This document shows, piece after piece, positions 1-8,171 of a DNA stretch of 64,000 bases. A program made the position numbers and the translations under genes. Origin of the DNA: Pectobacterium polonicum. GTDB lineage: Bacteria > Pseudomonadota > Gammaproteobacteria > Enterobacterales > Enterobacteriaceae. The notes beneath the pieces were generated by a model. It worked only from the letters and a program-made list of their open reading frames with translations. It did not search any database and was not told the origin of the DNA. The stretch's first letter is position 1. Each line of letters begins with the position of its first letter. The stretch is from contig NZ_RJTN01000018.1 in NCBI RefSeq assembly GCF_005497185.1, positions 1 through 64,000 of the forward strand, read 5' to 3'.

Positions 1-898
<898 letters not shown>

Positions 899-1708
899 CT
901 AGCCCATACGCTCCGAACGCACCGCCAGATCGCGACTGTACTGACGGCTGGCGTCCACCAGCATCGAGGTATAGGCATCCTTCGGCACATCGCTGGTCAG
1001 ATCGTCGGTCTCCAGCGTTTCCAGTATCTTGCCGTATTGCATCACCGCCACCTTATGACACAAGTGGGAAATCACGCCCAAATCGTGCGTCACCATCAGG
1101 TAAGTCAGCTTTTCCTGCTGGTGCAACTCCGTCAGCAGATTGAGAATCTCCGCCTGCACCGACACGTCTAGCGCCGAGGTTGGCTCATCCAGCAGCAGAA
1201 CTCTCGGCTCCAGAATCAGCGCACGGGCAATCGCCACGCGTTGGCGTTGCCCGCCCGACAGCTGATGCGGATAGCGGCGACGGAAATTTGTTCCCAGACC
1301 GACCTTCTCCAACAGCGTATCGATGCGATCGTCACGATCGTCAAAACGGTGGATCGATAGCGGCTCTTCCAGAATCGCTTCCACGGTATGACGAGGGTGC
1401 AGCGACCCATACGGGTCTTGAAACACCATCTGCACCCGGCGACAACGCGCCCGATCGATCCGATGCGCCAACTTCTTCCCGTCAATGTGCAGCGTGCCTT
1501 CCCAATGGTTAAACAACCCGGCCAGACACTTCAGCACGGTGGTTTTTCCTGACCCCGATTCCCCCACCAGACCAAAGATATCGCCATCGTTGACCGTGAG
1601 GTTCACATCGTACAACACCTGATTCTTTGCGCTGCCCTGGCCGAAAGAGAGATTCAGGTTATTCACTTCGATCATCGGCTGACGCTGACTCATTGCTTCA
1701 GTTGCCAT
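899..1708 (-). CDS. gntC: Peptide/sugar-acid ABC importer, ATP-binding subunit (OppF/DppF type)
   Basis: Second ATPase of a peptide-family (Opp/Dpp/Ni) ABC importer; it sits at the cytoplasmic face and powers uptake with its partner ATPase. Walker A GESGSGKTT lies at about residues 49-57, the LSGGQ signature at 150-154 and Walker B LLLDEP at 171-176, all intact; 269 residues is normal. The ATG at 1708 has a good ribosome site (AAGGGG). It is the last gene of the minus-strand cluster gntD-B-M-N-A-C and starts 11 bases after gntA. The gnt names follow my recollection of the published KdgR-regulon reconstruction in Erwinia/Dickeya, where a mandelate-racemase-like gene precedes a peptide-type ABC importer. 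The family is certain, the substrate is not. An IS110 element abuts the 3' end without damaging the gene. Confidence 0.88.
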   Translation of the reverse strand: MATEAMSQRQPMIEVNNLNLSFGQGSAKNQVLYDVNLTVNDGDIFGLVGESGSGKTTVLKCLAGLFNHWEGTLHIDGKKLAHRIDRARCRRVQMVFQDPYGSLHPRHTVEAILEEPLSIHRFDDRDDRIDTLLEKVGLGTNFRRRYPHQLSGGQRQRVAIARALILEPRVLLLDEPTSALDVSVQAEILNLLTELHQQEKLTYLMVTHDLGVISHLCHKVAVMQYGKILETLETDDLTSDVPKDAYTSMLVDASRQYSRDLAVRSERMG

Positions 1709-1719
1709 GCTTATCCCCT

Positions 1720-2607
1720 TTATCCGTTAATCCAGGCAGGATCGCGATTCATCACCGGCAAACGCGGGCGTCGGTGGTCGATATCCGGCAGCGAATTCAG
1801 CAACCCGCGCGTGTACGGATGCTGTGCGTTATCCAGATCGGCGGCAGCAATCGACTCCACGATACGCCCGGCATACATCACCAGCACCCGATCGCAGAAG
1901 CTACGCACCAGATTGATGTCGTGGCTGATGAAAATCAGCCCCAGACCGCGCTCACTCACCAGATCGTCCAACATCGCCAACACCTGCAAGCGCACGGAGA
2001 CATCCAGCGCTGAGGTCGGTTCATCGGCAATCACGATTTCGGGTTCGGTAATTAGCATCATCGCAATCATGATGCGCTGTCCTTGCCCGCCTGAGATCTC
2101 ATGGGGATACAGATTGTAGACACGCTCTGGCTGACGAATACGCACCACGTCCAGCATCGCCATGACCTTTTCCTTCGCCTCGCGGTGCGACACCTTATGG
2201 TGCGCCAGATAGGCTTCGGCAATCTGATCGCCGACGCAAACCACTGGGTTCAGCGAGTATTTGGGGTCCTGCATAATCATGGATATGCGCTTGCCGCGAA
2301 TCTGACGCATCCGCGCCTCATCCGCTTTCAGCAAATCGGTATCGCCGAAGCGCAGTTTATCCGCTGTAATTCGCGCGCTGTGCGGGTGCAGTTGCAATAG
2401 CGCGCGGCCAACCGTCGATTTGCCGGAGCCGGATTCACCAACAATCGCTAGCTTTTCACAGCCCAGCCGGAAGGAAACGCCGCGCACGGCATCGGTCACA
2501 ACACCACGGTTCACGAAGCCTACCCGCAGATTTTCCACTTCCATCAGGGGCGAGCTTCCCGGCACGCGTTGAGAAGACTTATTCAGTTCTGGGATCGAGG
2601 ATGTCAC
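1720..2607 (-). CDS. gntA: Peptide/sugar-acid ABC importer, ATP-binding subunit (OppD/DppD type)
   Basis: First ATPase of the peptide-family importer. Walker A (GESGSGKST), a Q-loop (IMMQDPKYSLNP), a signature written ISGGQGQR, and Walker B ([13 protein letters not shown]) are all present, and the C-terminal oligopeptide-type extension with HPYTRGLLNSLPD is typical of OppD/DppD. An open frame reaches back to a TTG at 2622, but the GTG at 2607 has a GGAG nine bases upstream and is the better start (295 residues). It overlaps the 3' end of the permease gene gntN by 29 bases, so translation is probably coupled. The family is certain; the sugar-acid substrate is inferred from the enolase-superfamily enzyme in the same cluster. 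Confidence 0.88.
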   Translation of the reverse strand: MTSSIPELNKSSQRVPGSSPLMEVENLRVGFVNRGVVTDAVRGVSFRLGCEKLAIVGESGSGKSTVGRALLQLHPHSARITADKLRFGDTDLLKADEARMRQIRGKRISMIMQDPKYSLNPVVCVGDQIAEAYLAHHKVSHREAKEKVMAMLDVVRIRQPERVYNLYPHEISGGQGQRIMIAMMLITEPEIVIADEPTSALDVSVRLQVLAMLDDLVSERGLGLIFISHDINLVRSFCDRVLVMYAGRIVESIAAADLDNAQHPYTRGLLNSLPDIDHRRPRLPVMNRDPAWING

Positions 2608-3502
2608 GTAGGCCGTCTCCAAGGAAGTTGAACGCCAGGCTGTTAATCAAAATCGCCAGCCCCGGAATAGTTACTAACCACCAGCACTCCATCATGTAAC
2701 GACGACCCGCAGAGATCATCGCGCCCCATTCAGGATCGGGCGGCTGTGCCCCCAACCCCAGAAAGCCCAGACCTGCCGCCGTCAGAATGATGCCCGCCAT
2801 ATTCATGGTGATACGAATAATCACCGATGGCAGGCACAGCGGTACAATGTGGTGCAGCAGGATGCGGATAGACGATGCCCCTTGCAGCTTCACGGCAGAA
2901 ACAAAGTCCGCGTGACGCAGCGACAGCGTCTCCGCCCTTGCCAGACGAGCAATCGGCGGCCAGGCCGTCAGCGTAATCGCGATCACTACATGCTCCAGAC
3001 CGGGGCCGAGCGCCGCCACGAACGCCAGCGCCAATACCAGACTGGGGAACGAGATAAAGATATCGGTGATGCGCATCAGGATAGTGTCAACGATACCGCC
3101 GTAATACCCTGCAACGACACCCAGCGCCAGCCCGATAGGCCCAACAGTGACCGACACCAGCGCCACGATATACAGCGTGATGCGTGAACCATAGACCAGA
3201 CGACTAAACACATCGCGCCCAAATTCATCGGTGCCAAAGTAATGTGCCGCACTCGGTGCCTGTAGCGCGTTGGCCAAATCCTGTACCAGCGGATCGTGCG
3301 TGGCGATCCACGGCGCGAAGATGGCAACCAGCATCAACATCAACACAATCGCAGAACCAATCGCGGTGAGCGGATTGCGCAGCATCGTCAAGAGAAACCC
3401 GCCGATTCGCGCGCCGCGTAACCGCAGGCGGCTCACGCGTTTTTCCGGTGGTGTCCGCATTACCGACCCACGGCTGACAGATGGCTCAGAGGAAATATTC
3501 AT
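2579..3502 (-). CDS. gntN: Peptide-family ABC importer permease (OppC/DppC type)
   Basis: Inner-membrane permease subunit, 307 residues. After a basic cytoplasmic N-terminus comes a first membrane segment (around AIVLMLMLVAIFAPW), the family hallmark FGTDEFGRDVFSRLVYG, and then the BPD_transp_1 domain with about five more membrane spans. The ATPase-coupling region lies around RAETLSLRHADFVSAVKLQGAS. Its ATG overlaps the stop of gntM by four bases (ATGA), as is usual for paired permeases. It forms the translocation pore with GntM. Nothing looks damaged. Confidence 0.9.
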   Translation of the reverse strand: MNISSEPSVSRGSVMRTPPEKRVSRLRLRGARIGGFLLTMLRNPLTAIGSAIVLMLMLVAIFAPWIATHDPLVQDLANALQAPSAAHYFGTDEFGRDVFSRLVYGSRITLYIVALVSVTVGPIGLALGVVAGYYGGIVDTILMRITDIFISFPSLVLALAFVAALGPGLEHVVIAITLTAWPPIARLARAETLSLRHADFVSAVKLQGASSIRILLHHIVPLCLPSVIIRITMNMAGIILTAAGLGFLGLGAQPPDPEWGAMISAGRRYMMECWWLVTIPGLAILINSLAFNFLGDGLRDILDPRTE

Positions 3503-4539
3503 GCGTTCGTCCTCGGATCAAAGATTTGATACAACATGTCCGACAGCAGGTTAAGCGTCACAAAGATCAACCCCACCAGCAGCACACATCCCATCACCGC
3601 GTTCATATCCCCTAGCAGCAGGCTACCGGTCAGATAGGAACCAAATCCCGGCCATGAGAAGACCGTTTCGATCAACACCGCCCCTTCAAGCAGCGAGCCA
3701 TACGCCAGCGCCACCACGGTTAGAAGCTGAACCAGAATATTGCGAAACGCATGTGCCCAGACAACACGGAACTCAGACAGCCCTTTCACTCGCGCAGTAA
3801 TGATATATTCCTGCGAAAGCTGCGCCAGCATGAAGCTGCGCGTCATACGGCTGATATAGGCCAGCGAGTGGAAACCGAGAATCGTCGCTGGCAGCACCAG
3901 ATGGTTCAGCGCGCTGCGGAACACATCCCACTCGCCTGCCAGTAACGAATCTACCAGCAGCAGACCGGTACGGTTTTCCACCAGACCGTCGTAGGCCATA
4001 TCAACTCGCCCTGCGCCGCCGACCCAATTCAGCCAGGCATAGAACACCAGCAGCCCCATCATCCCGACCCAGAATATCGGCGTCGAATAGCCGGCCAGAC
4101 TGATAAAACGCACCACATAATCCGCCCACTTACCGCGTCGTGCCGCAGCCAGCACGCCTAGCGGTACACCCAAACCCGCACCCACGATAATCGCCATGGT
4201 GGCAAGCTCGATGGTGGCAGGGAAAACCCGGATAATGTCATCCATGACCGGTCGTCCGGTCAGGAGCGCATTGCCCAAATCTCCATGCATCAGTGAATTG
4301 AAGTAAATAAAGAACTGAACATACAGCGGCTTATCCAACCCCAGCTGTTGGTAAACCTGTTGATAGGTACTTTGGTCAGCATCCTGCCCGACAATAGCCA
4401 GGACTGGATCGATTGGCATCACGCGGCCGATCACGAAGGTCAGGATTAATAATCCGAACAGCGTAACGACGACCTGAAACAGACGTTTTGCCAAACGACG
4501 CAGTACTCCACCCGGCTTGATCCAATCAGAGAAAACCAT
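3499..4539 (-). CDS. gntM: Peptide-family ABC importer permease (OppB/DppB type)
   Basis: Inner-membrane permease subunit, 346 residues. The N-terminal membrane span (FQVVVTLFGLLILTFVIG) is followed by the RVMPIDPV element and the periplasmic stretch Y-QQLGLDKPLYVQF, both typical of the DppB branch. The transport domain with a coupling helix (ITARVKGLSEFRVVWAHAFRN) and a DPRTN C-terminus follows. It is separated from the binding-protein gene by 132 bases containing a strong hairpin, so it is probably expressed at a lower level than the binding protein. It pairs with GntN. Confidence 0.9.
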   Translation of the reverse strand: MVFSDWIKPGGVLRRLAKRLFQVVVTLFGLLILTFVIGRVMPIDPVLAIVGQDADQSTYQQVYQQLGLDKPLYVQFFIYFNSLMHGDLGNALLTGRPVMDDIIRVFPATIELATMAIIVGAGLGVPLGVLAAARRGKWADYVVRFISLAGYSTPIFWVGMMGLLVFYAWLNWVGGAGRVDMAYDGLVENRTGLLLVDSLLAGEWDVFRSALNHLVLPATILGFHSLAYISRMTRSFMLAQLSQEYIITARVKGLSEFRVVWAHAFRNILVQLLTVVALAYGSLLEGAVLIETVFSWPGFGSYLTGSLLLGDMNAVMGCVLLVGLIFVTLNLLSDMLYQIFDPRTNA

Positions 4540-4618
4540 GTTCTTTCTCCTGATATCCCGGTGAGCGGCGACAGCAAACCACCACTCACGCGGTTATCTC
4601 TTTTTAACGTATCTGATC

Positions 4619-4654
4619 GGGATGATTAACCGGGAACGTATCGGCTAATCATCC
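4619..4654 (-). other. Intercistronic mRNA hairpin between binding-protein and permease genes
   Basis: A perfect 9-bp inverted repeat (GGATGATTA at 4619-4627, TAATCATCC at 4646-4654), extendable with an imperfect ACC/GGC, sits just after the gntB stop codon on the minus strand. No U-run follows it, so it is not a clear terminator. In many ABC operons such a hairpin protects the upstream binding-protein message and lowers permease expression; that role is inferred here. Confidence 0.6.
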
Positions 4655-4671
4655 GGTTTAACGTGTGGACA

Positions 4672-6285
4672 CTAGCGCTGCTTATACACCTCACGCAGAT
4701 GTGTCGTAGAAGACGGATGCGGCACATAGCCTTTCACGTCCTTACGCAACACCACAGAATCGATCATCTGCGACACCGGAATGATGGCCGGGAACAGTTC
4801 TTCATAGCGATTCTGTACGTTGATATACATCTGCTTCTGTTTCTGAGGATCTTTCTCCAACAGCGCCTGATCGATCATGTCATTCAGAGGTTTGTCGTAG
4901 AAAGAGGTGCGCCAGCCTTGGAAGTTGGTCAGTTTGGCTTCGTCGCTGTTATCCGGGTTATAGACAACAGAACGCAGGCTGGAGTGAGGATGCGGATCGA
5001 CGCCACCACCGCCGCGGCCGACCAGCATATCGAAGTTACGATCGCGCATCGCGCCGTAAACCTGATTACCGGTGCCGGAGATGATTTTGGCTTTGATGCC
5101 CGCCTGTGCCAGCGTGGACTGTACCGACGTCGCCAGATTCAGGAACGGCTGATCGGAAAGAACACGTAGCGTGGTTTCAAATCCATTCGGGTAGCCCGCT
5201 TCGGCCAACAGCGCCTTAGCGCGTGGCACGTCCAGCTTATAGCCAGGGTCCGGCAACGTCGCATCCATCCCTTTTTGGATGGGACGCTGATGATAGAAAC
5301 CGTAGCCAGGCATTACCGTCTTATTGACGCCATCGTAATCAATCAGGTAGCGAACCGCTTCGCGCACTTTCGGTTTCGCGAAATATTCGTTTTTCAGGCT
5401 CATAGCAACGTAGTACAGCGTGCCTTTTTTCACCTCATCAACCACAACATCTTTATCTTGTTTTAACGCATTGATATCCGGCACCGACATGCCTGAGGCC
5501 ACGTCAATGTCGCCTTTTTCAATCATCAGACGCAGCGCCTGTGATTCAGTCATGTGGCGGAAAATCACGCGGCGCATTTTCGCGTCGCCCTGCCAGTTGT
5601 TCTCAACCTTACTGATGCGCAGCACATCTTTCGCCTGCCACACATCCAGCTTGAACGGGCCAGAACCGGCTTCGTTCGTGGTTAGCCAGCCGTTACCCCA
5701 GTCACCGTTTTTCTCGTGCTTCATGACCGTTTTACTGTCCAGCACCGAGCCGCTACCTAACGTTGCCAGCGAATAGATCACCAGCTTGGGGTCGTTTGGC
5801 TTCGGCAACTCAATTTCAACAGTGTGATCGTCTTTGGCACGGATCATTTTCTCCACGTTTTCCGCGGTGAAGCCGTAGGATTTCCACGTCGTGGCCTGAG
5901 CCATGTTGAGGCTAAGCAGACGTTTCATCGACCAGGCGAAATCTTGTGCCGTCACGGGGTTACCGGAATGGAATTTGGCGTTATCGACCAGATTGAAGGT
6001 AATGACATTGCCCGCATCATTGACGCTCCAGCTTTTCGCCAGAGAAGGCAGGATATGACTCAGATTGGCAGGATCGAGCACCACCAGCGAGTCATAGAGG
6101 TTAACGATGATGCCCACCACTTCGTTACCGGTCATGGCGGCCGGATCGAGTGAGAGCATGTTGTTCATGTTCATTCCCACGATCAGCTGATCGTCAGGGG
6201 TTTTTGCCGATAGAATGGCCGGCGTCGCGGCCATGCAGAGTGAACCTAACAGCAGGGTACGGAGTATTGCTCGTGCTTTCATCAT
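4672..6285 (-). CDS. gntB: Periplasmic solute-binding protein, family 5 (peptide/sugar-acid ABC importer)
   Basis: Periplasmic receptor of the importer, 537 residues, the usual size for the DppA/OppA/NikA cluster. The first ~27 residues form a signal peptide (RAILRTLLLGSLCMAATPAILSA). The family-5 signature region around residues 70-100 (VNLYDSLVVLDP, ILPSLAKSWSV) and the conserved NLVDNAKFHSGNPVTAQDFAWSMKR segment follow. Two ATG codons are adjacent (6285 and 6282); the second has the better spacing from GGAG. It is read after gntD (98-base gap). The ligand cannot be told from sequence; the neighbouring dehydratase-like enzyme suggests an acid sugar or a sugar-acid-containing oligomer rather than a peptide. 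Confidence 0.88.
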   Translation of the reverse strand: MMKARAILRTLLLGSLCMAATPAILSAKTPDDQLIVGMNMNNMLSLDPAAMTGNEVVGIIVNLYDSLVVLDPANLSHILPSLAKSWSVNDAGNVITFNLVDNAKFHSGNPVTAQDFAWSMKRLLSLNMAQATTWKSYGFTAENVEKMIRAKDDHTVEIELPKPNDPKLVIYSLATLGSGSVLDSKTVMKHEKNGDWGNGWLTTNEAGSGPFKLDVWQAKDVLRISKVENNWQGDAKMRRVIFRHMTESQALRLMIEKGDIDVASGMSVPDINALKQDKDVVVDEVKKGTLYYVAMSLKNEYFAKPKVREAVRYLIDYDGVNKTVMPGYGFYHQRPIQKGMDATLPDPGYKLDVPRAKALLAEAGYPNGFETTLRVLSDQPFLNLATSVQSTLAQAGIKAKIISGTGNQVYGAMRDRNFDMLVGRGGGGVDPHPHSSLRSVVYNPDNSDEAKLTNFQGWRTSFYDKPLNDMIDQALLEKDPQKQKQMYINVQNRYEELFPAIIPVSQMIDSVVLRKDVKGYVPHPSSTTHLREVYKQR

Positions 6286-6382
6286 TATTCTCCAGGTGTG
6301 GGAGCATGGAAGACGACAACTTTTTATTTTTTAGGTAAGGCTATCTTTCAGATCGAACAAACAACTATTCATACAGAAAAAA

Positions 6383-7537
6383 CTATTCTTTGCTTAGGGT
6401 ATGCTCCTCAATCCAGTCAAAATTAATATCTTCTCCCAGCCCCGGACGTTGCGGCAGATGCACAAAACCCTCGTCATCCATCGGATCGACAATCGAATTC
6501 AGGTAAGCAGCAGGTTCATCGTAATCGAGGAAAGGATGCAGTAGCCCGCGTTCATACCAGCGGCAGTTTTTGATCGCACCCACAACGTTGAGGTTTGGCG
6601 CACCGTTACCGTGAATTTCACAGTCCATACCGAAAGATTCAGCCAGGCTGGCAACCTTCAGACACGGCCAGAGACCGCCGACGCCTTGCACGCCTGCACG
6701 TAAAATGTCGCATGCGCCTTCTTTAACCCAGTCAGCACGGCTAAAGTATTTGCCTGACAGACTTTCCGGCCCGATGACATCGATATCCAGGCTCTTGGTC
6801 AGCCAACTGTAAGACGCCATGCTCTGCTCTTCCATTGGCTCTTCAAACCAGGTGAAATCGAGCTTTTGCAGTTCACGACCGATGTATAACGCATCGCTGC
6901 GGCTGTACCAGTGGTAGCCATCCAGCATCAGGCAGACATCCGGGCCGACCGCTTCACGCACTGCCGCGCAGGCTTTCACATCAATCTTCGGGCTAGGTGC
7001 GAACGAGACAGGCGGCATCCAGGTATGCAACTTGATGGCTTTATAGCCGCGCTGCACCAGTTTTTCGGCGAACTGGCCGTATTCCTCTGGCGTAGATAAA
7101 CCGCCTTCCAGCTCATCGCCACACATGGTACTGCCGTAAGCAGGGACTTTTTCACGGTAGCCGCCGAGCAGCTTATGCACAGGCATGTTCAGCACACGAC
7201 CTTGCAGATCCCACAGTGCGGATTCCACAATCGACAGCGCGCGATCGGTCAGTTGGTTGGCGCTGCCGCGTTGCCAGTGCACCAGATCCTGCCAGAGGCG
7301 CTCACGATCGAACGGATTCTGCCCAATCAGCACTTTGCGGAAGAAAGCATTAACGATATGGGGACGAATCACTTCCGGCGGAGCGAAAGCGTAACCTTTT
7401 TGGCCGTCATCTGCCGTGATGGTCAACAGCGCCATCTTGGCCTGATTTTCGGCTCCCGGGTGTGAATGGCCCGCACTATCGGAAACCCGACGCGTGGGAT
7501 AAGTGAAGACGGTGACATCAATTGATTCTATTTTCAC
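6383..7537 (-). CDS. gntD: Mandelate racemase/muconate lactonizing enzyme family protein (probable acid-sugar dehydratase)
   Basis: Enolase-superfamily enzyme of the mandelate-racemase branch, which mostly dehydrates or epimerises sugar acids using a Mg2+-bound enolate. Counting from the GTG at 7564, the metal ligands are D215 (LMLDGYH), E241 (WFEEP) and E267 (GPES), and the general base is H318 (EIHGNG). At the position of the usual K-x-K pair it has K-L-H (178-180). The upstream GTG at 7564 opens the frame, but the GTG at 7537 has an AGCAGGT ribosome site and is preferred (384 residues). It heads the cluster, with a KdgR-like box about 180 bases upstream. Substrate unknown: gluconate, galactonate or a pectin-derived acid are all possible. 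Confidence 0.8.
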   Translation of the reverse strand: MKIESIDVTVFTYPTRRVSDSAGHSHPGAENQAKMALLTITADDGQKGYAFAPPEVIRPHIVNAFFRKVLIGQNPFDRERLWQDLVHWQRGSANQLTDRALSIVESALWDLQGRVLNMPVHKLLGGYREKVPAYGSTMCGDELEGGLSTPEEYGQFAEKLVQRGYKAIKLHTWMPPVSFAPSPKIDVKACAAVREAVGPDVCLMLDGYHWYSRSDALYIGRELQKLDFTWFEEPMEEQSMASYSWLTKSLDIDVIGPESLSGKYFSRADWVKEGACDILRAGVQGVGGLWPCLKVASLAESFGMDCEIHGNGAPNLNVVGAIKNCRWYERGLLHPFLDYDEPAAYLNSIVDPMDDEGFVHLPQRPGLGEDINFDWIEEHTLSKE

Positions 7538-7717
7538 GTTGTTACCTGCTTTGATGTTTAACACAACTCATGTATACGATTGCGAATGTGAGCCACATAA
7601 CTATTAAAGAATCACTTCACTGCTTGTGCTGGGACGAGTAGATAAAAAACGCATAACGCTTTCTGGTACGACCTTATAAGTCGATCGGCGTCACAAAAAG
7701 AAATCACGTGTTAATTA

Positions 7718-7737
7718 AAAAAAAATAGCGTTTTATT
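7718..7737 (-). promoter_or_regulatory. KdgR-like operator upstream of gntD
   Basis: On the minus strand the sequence is AATAAAACGCTATTTTTTTT. It matches the published KdgR consensus (AATRAAAYRYYRTTTYATTT) at every position except one (T for A near the right end). KdgR is the IclR-family repressor of pectin catabolism in soft-rot bacteria. The site lies about 180 bases upstream of gntD, in the divergent gntD/nirB region. The region is AT-rich, so a chance match is possible. Confidence 0.6.
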
Positions 7738-7832
7738 TTTAATTATTAAGGTTGTTACGCCGTTAGTCATTAGGCAATTTCTTTCATATGAAGAAATTAT
7801 GTCGCGGATAACTGTGCATTTGCACATAAAGC

Positions 7833-7848
7833 TGTGAGCACTATCACC
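7833..7848. promoter_or_regulatory. CRP-like binding site
   Basis: TGTGAGCACTATCACC has the TGTGA-N6-TCACA form with one mismatch in the last base. It lies about 100 bases beyond the KdgR-like box relative to gntD. A CRP plus KdgR pair is the usual control of pectin-catabolism promoters. It is more than 300 bases from nirB, so it more probably serves gntD. Confidence 0.5.
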
Positions 7849-8071
7849 AGAAAATTTCATATCCTTATTAAATGGATGGATAATCCCTTAGTTTTATTTT
7901 TACGTCTTCAGGAACGTGATTGATTGATGAGGGGGACGATTACCCTGATAGCGGATTGGCCGCTAATCAGTCGGCTTCTGACCAAAAGCGTGCTATAGAT
8001 CTCATTTTTACCAGTCCCGAAAACTCCAACAAAAACCAAGACTTAATAAAAATTAAGCAAAATCATTAGGA

Positions 8072-8087
8072 TACCCACAAAGAAGTA
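8072..8087 (+). promoter_or_regulatory. NarL/NarP 7-2-7 site of the nirB promoter
   Basis: TACCCAC-AA-AGAAGTA is an inverted pair of NarL/NarP heptamers with 2-base spacing. Its centre (8079.5) is 69.5 bases upstream of the start predicted from the -10 box, the same spacing as in E. coli nirB. It should give nitrate/nitrite activation of the anaerobic promoter. Confidence 0.75.
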
Positions 8088-8100
8088 TATAAAAGACAAC

Positions 8101-8114
8101 TTGATGTACATCAA
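8101..8114 (+). promoter_or_regulatory. FNR site of the nirB promoter
   Basis: TTGATGTACATCAA is a perfect FNR box (TTGAT-N4-ATCAA). It is centred at 8107.5, which is 41.5 bases before the predicted transcription start, the classic class II activator position. It makes nirBD expression anaerobic. Confidence 0.92.
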
Positions 8115-8135
8115 TAAGCGGCCTTTGTAGCGCGA

Positions 8136-8141
8136 TAAGGT
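8136..8141 (+). promoter_or_regulatory. nirB promoter -10 element
   Basis: TAAGGT is the same hexamer as at E. coli nirB. It predicts a start near 8149, consistent with the FNR and NarL spacings. There is no good -35 box, as expected for an FNR-dependent promoter. Confidence 0.7.
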
Positions 8142-8171
8142 AACCTCAGAAGAAGCAATTTTGAGGCAAAA

